From the NCBI RefSeq assembly GCF_023159225.1, contig NC_063174.1, positions 31,579,983 to 31,643,982 of the forward strand: a stretch of DNA of 64,000 nt. Reading direction: 5' to 3'. Both the position numbers and the translations under genes were made by a program. The stretch is from Perognathus longimembris pacificus (lineage: Eukaryota > Chordata > Mammalia > Rodentia > Heteromyidae). A model generated the notes under the pieces. It was not told the origin of the DNA, did not search any database, and saw only the letters and a program-made list of their open reading frames with translations. Below, piece after piece: positions 43,439 through 54,200 of this stretch (positions within the stretch are counted from its first letter, which is position 1; each line of letters starts with the position of its first letter).

Positions 43439-44480
43439 AAATGTAATGTGTTAATAAATTAATATAAATATAATTTTTGTACTATTTTCCATTTGTGTTT
43501 AATTTTTACAAAATGCATTGCTAAAGGATAGAAAGTGGGAAATTCAAGACTTGAAAGAAGAAGTGAGTATAGAAATTGAAAATTTCACAAAAATGATTTC
43601 AAGATTGCAATATGCTTACAGTGCAAAACTTGAAATTTTTTACCTTCATTCAAGCTTATTGAAAAATACTTAGATCATTTTGACTAGGAGGATATAAAAT
43701 GCTTAGAAGTGCATTAAGTCACAATTTGATACAAAATTAGAAATGTAAGCATTGTTGATTAAATCATGGAGATTCATTTCCATGAATTTTGAATAATTAC
43801 TCGAAATTTGCATGCACAAGTTATTAAATACATGTTAAATTTTCATTGGAGATGGGGAAAGCAAAGGGAGCTTGCCAGTTTGTGAGCATATTTTCAGTAA
43901 TTTCTTGCATGATACACTTCTATAATTCTAATTACAGCACTTTGTTAAAAGCAGGTAGCATGTGGTCCCAGGGCACCCCAGCTCTGTTGGTGGCATCAGC
44001 TTGAATTACCTCATTTGCAAATGCAGGGCTGCACTTTATTAATTGAAATTGCTTCTGTGATAATCTAAGATGGTGGAAAAAAGAGATACTAACTCATAAA
44101 AGAGAGAGCTCTGCATGACAAAATATTTTGACATCGTGAGAAATAGAAGAAGAAAAGCACACGGTGATAAATCTCTACTCATAGCTTCTCTGATAGCAAC
44201 TATCACAGCCACACTGAACATGAACACAACACCTCCAGCATTTTATGCATTTTTAATGCTTAAAGAGCAAAGCATTAAAAAAGATGTTATTGAATAGTAG
44301 ATATTTCAGAGAAGAATCAAAAGATAGTGTTCTAGTTTATAGGGGTTCAAACAACTCCTTTTCTTTTTCTTTTCCTACTTTGTAACTAGCACACACGGTC
44401 AGCCCTTGGGAGAGAAAAATCCCTTTGTTTCTGCTATGGATTGTCTGCAAGTAAGCAGTTCACATCTCTTGGCAGCTTTT
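43439..44480. other. Non-coding, no recognised element
   Basis: AT-rich DNA without recognised genes or repeats. Confidence 0.4.
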
Positions 44481-44706
44481 CTTTTTGCTGGTTCTGGGAT
44501 TTTAACTCGGGGCTTGGGCACTGTCTCTGAGCTTCTGTGGTCAAGGCTAGCACTCTGCCACGTGAGATACAGCTCCACTTCTGACTTTTTGTGGTTAGTT
44601 GGAATCTCATAGGCCTTTCCTGCCTGAGCTGGCTTTGAACTGAGATCCTCAGATCCCAGCCTCCTGAATAGCTGGGGTTGCAGGTGTGAGCCACAGACAC
44701 CCAGCT
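44481..44706 (-). repeat. B1-Geo-type dimeric SINE
   Basis: 'gattttaactcggggcttgg', 'ggtcaaggctagcactctgc', and head 'gagctggctttgaactgaga' ending 'gtgagccacagacacccagc'. Confidence 0.87.
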
Positions 44707-45264
44707 TAGATTATTTGTCTGATATATAAAAGATGACAATTTACAGTGGTTACTGTCATTTTTCTACATGATTCAAAGTTACATCTATTATAGCCACCTG
44801 GACATTGTTATTGCCTTCACTTACTTTTCTCTGTTCCATTTTGTGCATTGTTTTCAAAAGCTATGAATAGTGGTAAATTTGCAACATTTATTTTGAACAT
44901 GCCTCACAGACTTTATCATCTTATTAAGGTCAGACTTCCAGAAAGGAGAAAGCAGACTAGGGCAGACAAATACATAAATTAACTTCAGATACAACTGTAA
45001 GTAAATATTACTATTCTTTCTCTTTCTACATGCCATTTAGTGATTATTACTTTCTGCATAGAATATCAATTACCGCCATTTCACCTTTTATTACCCTCCA
45101 AAATATACTGTCCATCTCTATGTTGAAGATTTTTCACATGTAAGATATGAATAATAAGAAAATTCACATCTTAATCTTGTTGAATTTAGTGAGATATTGC
45201 AAGTGAGTTTAAAAAAAGGCCACTTTTGTGCCTGTGGAAGTAAAAGTAACCTTCTGTTTTTATA
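44707..45264. other. Non-coding, no recognised element
   Basis: No gene or repeat recognised. Confidence 0.4.
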
Positions 45265-45758
45265 TGATTACTCAGTCACAAGAAACAGAGAAACCACATC
45301 TTCAGAGTCAAATCGGGAGTCTTTATTGGAAAGCTGGCAACTCCAAGGTGAATCCTGTCTCAAAGATCTGCAGCCCAGAATTGAGCTTGTACTGAGCTTT
45401 AAAGACAAAAACCACATGCTTTGGTGGAGCACTCAAGCCTGACAAAAGCAGACTATATTGGGAAATATTTAAGCATAAGCAAAACTTTCCATCTAGTTTG
45501 GGGGTCAGCTAAACTTTCCATATAGGGGGAAACTCAGAGACTAGCAAATCAAACCATTTAGATAAACGGGAAGAGGTGAACTTTCTCTGTAGCAAAGTTC
45601 TCCTGGGGCTAAACAGCATGATATCTGCAATTCAATAAATGGCCTATCTCACATCTAGGCTTTTCAGAGCTGAATGGAAAGGCCACTTCACCCAGCAAGG
45701 TACCAGGATGGCTTTGAGAATGAGGTGATATTACTTGACCCAGTCTCCTCGTTTCACT
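45265..45758 (-). mobile_element. Solo LTR, same family as 20986-21470
   Basis: In LTR order it starts TGAAACGAGGAGACTGGGTC, has a TTTAAAGC block (complement of 45396-45404) and an intact AATAAA (complement of 45322-45327), then U5 text 'gtttctcttgt'-like to the end near TAATCA. Similarity to the 21 kb copy includes 'aaagacaaaaaccacatgct' and 'ctaggcttttcagagctga'. No gag, pol or env sequence is next to it. Confidence 0.72.
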
Positions 45759-45857
45759 ATCATGACTTTTGAAAATATATCAATATAAAAAAGTGTCAGA
45801 AAATGTATACTTGAGTGATGGTATTAATCTATGTTCAAGAGAACTAAGAGGAGATCT

Positions 45858-45859
<2 letters not shown>
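45759..45859. other. Short gap
   Basis: No feature recognised. Confidence 0.4.

Positions 45860-45908
<49 letters not shown>
45860..45908. repeat. (AC)n microsatellite
   Basis: Perfect AC repeat, about 24 units, with no SINE attached that I can see. Confidence 0.97.
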
Positions 45909-45909
<1 letters not shown>

Positions 45910-48539
45910 TAATTTCATGTATCAATTTCCCTGGACTAAAGAATGTTCAGATAGCTGCTAAAGCATTATATCTGGGTATGTCTGGAAGAGATTAGATTTG
46001 ATTCAGTGGCTGAGTTTAGATTGTTCTAAATGTAAGCCAAAATCATCAAATCTGTTAAGGCCCCTTAAAAGACCACAAGGCAAGAGAGGAGAAAATTTGT
46101 TCTTTTGATTTGAGCTGAAATATTTATCTCCTGACCTCAGGTGCTCTTAGGCCTTCACACTTTGACTAAATTATGACACTGGTTCTCTTGTATCTTCATA
46201 ATGACATGTATACTCATGTATAAAAATACTAAAGTTTTCAGAAGACGTAGCACCAGTATGAAATTGATTGACAGAAAGTAGATAGATGGAAGATAGGTAG
46301 ATGGGTAGATTCTTAATATACAAACTAAAACTGACTCACAATTACAGAAGCCAAGAAGTTCCACAATCTTTTATCTACAAACTAGACACACAGGGACCCT
46401 GATTGCTTAGTTTCAATATTGTCAGAGATCTGAAAAGCAAGAAAACCCAAAGATGTAAGTTCTATTTCAAATAACAACATAGTCACACCCAGAATAATGT
46501 CTTCGCAAATATCCTGGCATCCTGTAGTGTATGTATTCCTATTGGCACACAAAATAAACTTCACAGTAATTGTTCATAATATTATTTTAAGGTTCCAACA
46601 GAAGCATATTGAAGCAGATTGTATATTTATTTTGAGTTTTAATTTACCTTAGAACAGCCAGTGCTTCATTGAAATCAGGGTCCAATTTATTCAGTACAAA
46701 ATTCTCTTTGGAATCCATAAGTTCCACCTTCTGAAATTGCTCTGTAGTAAGAGAGATTGTTGTCCACCAGAGAGACAGAAGTGACAAGAGAGCAAAAGTC
46801 TTGTGATGGCAAAGTACCTTGGCTAGTCTTTCTTTTATAGCAAGACATAGCCTTTCTGGGTTATAGTTCTAGTGGTTTTCTCTAAGAAAGTTTGACTTTG
46901 TCCCTGTAAATGACAACCATAAATGTGCTGATTAATATGATGTGTTCTAGTCCATGCCGAAGTGGCTTTAAGTCTCCATGTTTCAGGAAAGCTTATCATA
47001 TATGTATCAAATACCTTTTTGGAGATGAGAGTTACCCTTTTCCCTCATTCTTTCATGCTCCTAACAGACAGACAATAAAACTGGCCCATTCTTTATTAGC
47101 AGCCTACTTTCCACATCTGATCTCAAAACTGTATGCTGGTTATGCCAACCAAATATGATTTAGTTGATTTAATAAAAAGGACATTTTAAAACTTGACTTG
47201 CTCTCTTTCACTTTCTTTTCTCTTGGTTTCCTTTTCTCCTGTCAATCATAGTTTACTCCTGACTAAATATAGAAAAAAAGAGTATGAAATAAAGTAATCC
47301 TTATTTAAATTTCATGGAGACTTGGTATCCACAAATAGTGCTTTTTGGGTGACAGCCTACCAGGTGCAGTGTGCTGAAGCATTGTCTTCAGAAAGATACT
47401 AATAAATTCTTTATACAGATAAAATGACTATTTTTGACTAACTGCTTTAGTGGAAAAAACCAGTTACAAATCCCCAGAGAAATATGCAACCCAGTACTGG
47501 ATTAAAGAGAGAAAAAAGAAGACAAATAGGAATAGAGTTTTGCTTGCTGTTTTTTTAGATAATTGTACAAGATATAGTGGATATTATTTTAGGTCCTCTA
47601 ATGTACCAGATAGAGTATTTATTTATCTGCCACAAGCAAGATGTGAGGTGATTTAGAACAGCAAATTTGCCCCAAAATTCACTCAGTCTCATTTCATACA
47701 ATTGACTGTACTAAACTGAAGGTGAAGTCAAGATAGCACAAAAGGACAGAGATAAACAGAAGATAAAACTAAGGCATCTGAGAGGAGACCACTAAGGCAC
47801 ATTTGGGGTCAACTTGAAAATAAAAGAAACTAGAACGAAACATAAAATAAAAATAAAAATAAAATAAAGACAAAAATTTCAAACAAGTCTTTGGGAAGAT
47901 CATGACAAAATGAAACTTCTCTCCAGCATTTTTAATAATAAAATATCCCTTTTATAATTCCTATTTTATTATTGAAACCTCTTAAGAAACAAAAAATGAA
48001 GATTAATGAAAGGAGTTGGGAAAATACAAATTCATTTATGCAGAGGCAATTTATTTCCCTGCTGAGTACTTAAAATAGGAGCTAAAAATAGATGACATTT
48101 CTGACTTTCACACTTTAAAAAGAATAAAATAAAAATGTCCAAATATTATTTTTTTCTAAAAAGCTTTTGGGGGGGCATGTAATGATAAATAGAAAAATGT
48201 TGCACATGAATACAGCCAAAGAATGTGAAAGCTGGGAGTAGCAGTTGTGGTGTCTATGTCTCATTCCAATGGGAAAGCGGCTTCTGATAGAACCCAGCAG
48301 GGGGTTATTCCTCTAACCATCGCTACAGGATTCATTACCAAACATGGCACACAGAAAAGCAAATACTTGGAATTGTCTCAAGGATAAGAAGTAAGACAAA
48401 GCAACAAGACACAATAGGTCCATATTATTGCTCTTTTTTTTCTTTTCCTGGGAGCAATGAAGATGCAATTTTAGAAGCAGCAAATAAATAAAGAATAAGA
48501 TCTTCATTTATCATTATTATAATCACACTTCCATTGTCA
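45909..48539. other. Non-coding, no recognised gene
   Basis: 2.6 kb without a supported gene. It contains a degenerate TAGA-rich run at 46278-46310 and an AAAAT-rich run at 47843-47870. Open frames are short and unremarkable. Confidence 0.4.
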
Positions 48540-48612
48540 ATTTCATATTAGAAAGAAATTATTTCCATAAATACAAAGCGATTTGCCTAGAGTCATACAG
48601 CACATCGATTTG
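48540..48612 (-). repeat. Possible MIR remnant
   Basis: 'gcgatttgcctagagtcata' followed by 'cagcacatcg' resembles the reversed MIR core. Weak. Confidence 0.4.
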
Positions 48613-48899
48613 TCATCTCTAGGATGAGGAAGGTTTGATTTTTCTTCTTGAAAACTTACGTATTAAGTATGAATTTAGATGCAATAAAATTCATTTACTT
48701 TAAATGGTTAAAAAAAAAAGATTAGTGGACCTTACCAATGTCAACTTCCCACATTTAACAGCTCTACAATTTACTCCTTTTGAGGGAGACTGAGCCAAGG
48801 CAGCTTGGGGTTTTTCTTTATCTTTTGGAGAGAAGGTGTTTGGGTTAAATCCTCAACCACTCAAACTATATACCCTATAGAGCCCCTTTGGCTCTAGCT

Positions 48900-49100
48900 A
48901 TTTTGCAGACAGGGCTAGCCTCAGACCACTATCCACCTACCTATATCTTCCATATAGCTAGGATTACAGGTTGGTGCCAATATTCCTGGCTTGTTTGATG
49001 ATGGCCATTTTTCTTGGTTAGGCTGATTTTTAATTGTAATCCATTCAATCATTACCTCTTCAATAGCTGGGACTACAGATGTGAAACCTTGCCCTACCTT
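48900..49100 (-). repeat. Two degenerate 7SL/B1-like monomers, antisense
   Basis: 'gacagggctagcctcagacc' with 'tagctaggattacaggttgg', and then 'gtaatccattcaatcattac' with 'atagctgggactacagatgt', look like two successive B1-type monomers in reverse. The DNA at 48805-48899 may be the right half of the first. Confidence 0.5.
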
Positions 49101-49558
49101 TCTGTACATTTTTAAAAGGTGACGTTTTGTGAATATGTTATTCTTTAGGAGCCATAAGTTAATAAAATACTTCAATATTTCCTAAGTGTTGCATATAGTT
49201 TAAATGATGAGACAAAAAGAAAATAAAATCTAGCCCATAATTTGTGATAAAAAAAAAATAAGGGTCCAAAGATTGTTTGGCATAAGTACGTATCTAGAAT
49301 ATCTTGTAGTGAGAAAACTACATGACTAATCAAAAGGAATAGAAAAATCAAGAGGAACACTCTAAAAGGCAAATTAATAAATAGAAGTTCTTCATCTAAT
49401 GAGAGAAACAGAATCTTCTGTACTGCTACTCAAATTCTAACTTTATTTACAAATCTCCTTCTGGGATAGTAATAGCATATTACAAAAATAAAATGCAAAT
49501 TATAATATAAAAATATTAAAAGTTCCCTTTTCATAATTTTGATTACTTTGTTTTTTTT
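49101..49558. other. Non-coding, no recognised element
   Basis: AT-rich; no gene or repeat recognised. Confidence 0.4.
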
Positions 49559-49769
49559 CATCCCGAGGCTTAAACTCAGGGCCAGGTACACTCCCTGAGC
49601 TTTATTTTGCTCAACACTAGCCCTCAACTAATATGGCTTATTTTTGGTGGCTTAATTACAAATAAGAATCTATGGACTTTCCTGTATGGGCTGGCTTGGA
49701 ACCCTGATCCTCAGATCTCAGTTTTATGAATAGCTAGAATCGCAGGCCTGAGATAGAATGCCTGGCATG
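49559..49769 (-). repeat. B1-Geo-type dimeric SINE
   Basis: 'gaggcttaaactcagggcca', 'gagctttattttgctcaaca', and head 'gatcctcagatctcagtttt'. Diverged but complete. Confidence 0.82.
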
Positions 49770-49954
49770 ATAATGTTAATATTATCACTGTAGATTTCAG
49801 GTTTCTTGAGGCTGAATTGTAGATTTTACATGCAATGTACATAATTGAAAAATAGTTTAAAGTATTTAAGAACTTAGTAAATAATAACTGCATTTAATGT
49901 ACTCGAATAAAAGTTTTAGATAACCATAGAATATTGTCACTAGTTTGTCTTCTG

Positions 49955-50048
49955 GGCAGATAATAAAACTAAAACTCAGAGAGATTATGTTATGTGTCTG
50001 TTCAATGTCACACAATCCTGAATAAATGATAAATTCAGAATTACAAGT
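49955..50048 (-). repeat. MIR SINE, ancient, antisense
   Basis: 'aaaactaaaactcagagaga', 'caatgtcacacaatcctgaa' and 'aaattcagaattacaag' follow the reversed MIR core. Confidence 0.68.
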
Positions 50049-50112
50049 TGGCTAACAGGCAGTGTATTTTCTTTCATTCCTACAGGACTTTTTGTTGCTT
50101 TTTTAGTATCAA

Positions 50113-50481
50113 GATTTTTTTTGAATAATTGTTTATTGTCAAAGTGAGGTACAAAGGGGTTACATTTTCATACGGGAGGCAGTGGGTACATTTCTTGTAC
50201 AATTTGTTACCTCCTCCTTCATTACCCCCCTCCCCCACTTCCCCTTTCTCTTTCCTCCCATGAGTTGTTCAGTTGGGTTACACCAAATGGTTTTGTAAGT
50301 GTTGCTTTTGGAGTCATTTGTCTTTTCATCCTTTGTCTCTCGATTTTGATGTTCCCTTTCCCTTCCCTAGTTCAAATACCAGTATATACAATATCCAGGG
50401 TACTCAGATGATATACAGTGATAGCACGGGGGCAACCACAGGTAGGGGATACAAGAGGATCATCAACAAAGAAAGCTATGG
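50113..50481 (-). mobile_element. 3' end of a minus-strand L1, split by a later L1 insertion (part 1)
   Basis: Antisense L1 3'UTR from its tail (about 50113) inward. The text stops at 50481 and continues, without loss, at 58153. The last 15 bp, caaagaaagctatgg (50467-50481), recur as caaagtaagctatgg at 58153-58167 and are the TSD of the intruding L1. Compared with the 29 kb 3'UTR the two pieces align end to end. Confidence 0.93.
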
Positions 50482-52362
50482 ACTCACCCAGGAAGACAGC
50501 GGAGGAGCTGCAGAGCACAAGCTGAGCTCCCTCCGACATTGCAGTTTTCTCACCCAATAGAAACTTTTACTCCTAGAAAGACAGCCAAAGTAAGTTCTAA
50601 AAGTACAGGGATTCTGGCCAGGAAGGAAAAATCGACTTTGCTCGTCTGAAAACAGATTTGAGCTCCAGGCTGCGTCCCACTGCCGCACCAGTGCCACCGC
50701 CGGCACAGTGCCCAGCACAGCAACCCGCACTCCACACAGCTAAAGCACACAGCGTAGACCAGGGAGAAATACTCCAGATGGTGGCTGAGCACGGATGGGC
50801 TGAAATCGCAAAGAAAGTGTGAGTACCCCACGAGAGATATTCTCACTCACGCCCACAGAGAAGCTTCTGGAAGGCAGCCCTTCCCCCACCACCAGAGAAA
50901 AGTGCCATCTTTGCCACTGGCATAGGGTCAGACTAGATTGGAAGTAAAGCGGGCCTGGAGAAAGCGAGGTCAAAGGAGCCATCTTTGAAAAGGGCAAGAG
51001 GGACTGACCAGTGAGAGCCAGCTCCACCCAGGAGAACACCCTCTGCCCAGGCGGGAGGTGTGTCCTGGGCCATGGCTCAGCCAGAGGTGCCCCGCCCTGC
51101 CCGCCGGAATTTCTAAATTTAAAGCGAAAGCAGCAAGCAGCTCCTGGCGGCACAGAAACACCAGACGGAGGAACGAATAGTTCCTGAGACAGTTAAATGG
51201 TTCCGTCATAGAGGAAGCCGAATTCCTAGCCCAAAACGGAGCTGCATTCCATAGCCACCTCCGCCAAGGAGGCCACCCCACCCAGAAGGGAGGAGCCTCA
51301 CACAGGCAAGCAACTCTCAGCTGGGTAAACCAGGCCAAAGGTGCCCCGCCCTGCTGAGTCCACAGACTCTTCAAAGCCAGGCATTAAAGGCCACAGCCCC
51401 ACAGCAGACAGAGGAGCAAACTGAAATAAAGTCAAACCCAGCCAATCGGGAAAATAGACTGCAGACCATGACAAGGAAACCAGAAACTGGGGAAAGACCA
51501 CCCAAAAAAGTGGGTTCCATTTTTTTTTTTCTTTTCAACATTTTTTAAACTTAAAAAAAAATTTTTTTTTTCACTTTTGAAATGTCATTGGTGTTTTTTA
51601 TGTTTTCTATTTTTACCTGTTTGTTTTATCAAGTTTTTTTCTGTTTGTTTGGGTTGTTCCTTTTCTGGTTTTTTCCCATTTTATTATTTTTTTCTTTTTT
51701 AAAATAATTTTACTCTGTTTTGTGCATCTGTCTTCCACTATTTTTACTTTATTTCTCTCTTTGCGTTCACTTTCTTTAAAAATTACTTTCCTATGAATAA
51801 CAGCTCCACTCTTTTCTGCTAACTCTCCATTATCTATCATTTTAACCTTGTTCTTTCTACTGATTCTACTCTTCTCCACATTTCCACATCACTGAAACAA
51901 AACCAAAATCACCATCCCCCTCCCCAATACATTTCACTCTATTCTCTTTACTAACTCCAACTTACCCTCCTGACTTACTGCCTGGACCTCCAGTTTCCAT
52001 TGACTCCTGGTTATTGGATAGAGGGTATCCCAGCTAAATCCAAGTGAATCAAAGGGGTTAATAGAGAAAGCCAGTCCTAAAAGAACTTAATATAAAAACA
52101 AGAATTGCTTATAGGGTTGTAACAGTAAATAAGTAACTACTGAATACAGGGCCCAGGATCAGTTGTTTTATTGAAATTGTATTCTTTAGGAACACCAAAT
52201 CTAATTTCATAGACAGGTATATGGGGTATCTGTATATAATTGTGAACTTGTAAGATTTAAACAACAGTGCTTGGTAAGGGCTGCTTTCGGTCTTAAACAG
52301 TGCTCACAGATGCTGGTAGACTGGCATTCCCAATTCAAAGGGGCAGAAGGAACACAAGAAAG
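50482..52362 (+). promoter_or_regulatory. L1 5'UTR / internal promoter region
   Basis: GC-rich, CG-containing first ~950 bp, then a T-rich zone (51520-51720) and an AT-rich leader. It lacks about 130 bp present in the 22 kb copy (roughly 22967-23095 there), at 'gacagaggagcaaactgaaa'. Promoter activity is inferred from position in the L1. Confidence 0.72.
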
Positions 52363-53444
52363 ATGGCAAACAATGAAGTCTTATCCCCCACACAAAACAA
52401 GCATGAAGCAGAGCAGTCAATCAAAGACATAGAAGAGAACCCCCAAAATGCTCTACAAAGTCTACTGATAAACATGATAAATGAAAAGATTGAATCTCTT
52501 CAGTTAATTATTCTAGAGCATGAGGAGGCAAAGCAAAAATTAATGGAGAATTTCATGACATCCACAAATAGAAAGAGAAATGAACTTCACAAGTCAAATG
52601 AAAAGATAGCTACCCAGCTTAAAGATTTGAGAGACAACTCTCAAAACCAAAGTGATGAAGTTAATGAAGTAAAGAAGTCCATACAAACAAAAGAAATGAC
52701 ATGGAAATCATCAGGAAAGACCAGTAGAAGGAAAAGAGATTTGAAATCAAGTAGATAGCCTACAGTCCCGGCTAACTGAAGCAGAGGATCGAATCTCAGG
52801 AGCTGAAGATTCCTTAGATTCTATGGAGAAAGATCAAAAATCAATACAAATCCAGTACAATCAACAAAACAGATGGCTACACGATCAGGAAGCCCAATTT
52901 AAGGATAATAGGTATTGAGGAAAACTTGAAGAAAGAAGTTAATGGGACAGGCAACCTATTTAACAGAATATTAGCTGAGAACATCCCAAATATCCAGAAG
53001 GAAAGGCCTATACAGATACAAGAAGCATTTAGAACCCCAAACCGACCAGACCAGAATAGGACATCCCACTGACACATTGTGATCAAAACAGGATCAGTAG
53101 AGTACAGGGAAAGAATCCTTAAAGCTATTAGGGAAAAGAAAACAATCCCATATAAAGGAAAAGCAATCAGAATTACCCCAGACTTCTCAGCAGAGACCAT
53201 GAAAGCAAGGAGAGCCTGGAATGAAGTATACCAAACATTAAATAAAAATAACTACCAACCAACAATACTGTACCCAGCCAAATTCTCGTTGATAGCCGAA
53301 GGTCAAATAAAAGTCTTCCACAGTAAGGAAAAACTGAATCAATATATCTCCACCAAACCAGCTTTACAGAAAATCTTCAAAGATATACTATACAGGGAAA
53401 ATAATCAAGATCCCAATACAGACAGAGAAATGAACCCTAAATAG
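52363..53444 (+). pseudogene. L1 ORF1, frameshifted
   Basis: Same start (MANNEVLSPTQNKHEAEQ) and same C-terminal block (RITPDFSAET, then FHSKEKLNQYISTKPALQK) as the 24 kb copy. It has two single-base deletions relative to that copy, near 52687 ('catacaaacaaaag') and 52726 ('gaccagtagaagg'), and a 14-nt deletion near 52875. The frame therefore changes between the first 130 codons and the C-terminal part (open again to TAG 53442-53444). The coiled-coil region is K/E/Q-rich. The protein is an RNA chaperone of the L1 particle; this copy cannot make it whole. Confidence 0.93.
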
Positions 53445-53604
53445 TAAACATCAGATCAAGAAATGGGAAGACACAGCTTCAAACAAGATAGTGATAATGA
53501 AAGGAAAAAACGATCAACTCTCAATCCTAACTCTCAACATTAATGGACTTAATTCTCCAATCAAACGACATAGGCTCATACGTTGGATCAAAAATCAAGA
53601 TCCA

Positions 53605-53816
53605 GGGGCTGGGGATATGGCCTAGTGGCTAGAGTGCTTGCCTCATACACATGAGGCCCTAGGTTCGATTCCCCAGCACCACATATACAGAAAATGGCCA
53701 GGAGTGGCGCTGTGGCTCAAGTGGCAGAGTGCTAGCCTTGAGCAAGAAGAAGCCAGGGACAGTGCTCAGGCCCTGAGTCCAAGCCCGAGGACTGGCAAAA
53801 AAAAAAAAAAAAAAAA
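53605..53816 (+). repeat. IDL-Geo SINE inside L1 ORF2, perfect 15-bp TSD
   Basis: Sense, full length: A box 'tggcctagtggctagag', B box 'ggttcgattcc', linker 'acatatacagaaaatggcc', and right monomer to 'gagtccaagcccgaggactg', then a long A-tail. TSD aaaaatcaagatcca (53590-53604 and 53817-53831). It is younger than the L1 that holds it. Confidence 0.97.
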
Positions 53817-54097
53817 AAAAATCAAGATCCATATTTCTGCTGCCTTCAAGAGACACATGACACATCTATCCAGCAAAATTAAACATCTTCTAAAAGTGAA
53901 AGGCTGGAATCAAATTATCAAGCAAATGGCCCCCATAAGCAGGCTGGAGTTGCAAACCTAGTATCAGACAAAATTGACTTCAAATTAAAAAAGGTAAGAA
54001 GAGACAAAGAAGGTTACAACATACTAGCAAAGGGATCTCTCCTACAGGAAGATATAACCATTCTAAATATCTACACACCAAACGAAGGAGCACCCAA

Positions 54098-54200
54098 CTT
54101 CATCAAACAAACACTACTAACTCTAAAAACACACATAGACTCACATACTCATAGACTTCATCGAACAAACACTACTAACTCTAAAAACACTCATAGACCC
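54098..54200 (+). repeat. 58-bp tandem duplication within L1 ORF2
   Basis: 'cttcatcaaacaaacactac' at 54098 recurs as 'cttcatcgaacaaacactac' at 54156, each followed by 'taactctaaaaacac'. Neither the 25.5 kb nor the 61.7 kb copy has it. Confidence 0.9.

Noticed and set aside
20986..45758. A single provirus flanked by the two related LTRs
   Set aside because: The 24 kb between them holds an L1, SINEs and unique DNA, and no gag, pol or env-like sequence was seen.
50113..50481. An L1 5' inversion (twin priming) at the start of the 50.5 kb element
   Set aside because: The inverted piece is 3'UTR, not 5' sequence, and it continues at 58153 beyond the TSD, so it is the split host element.
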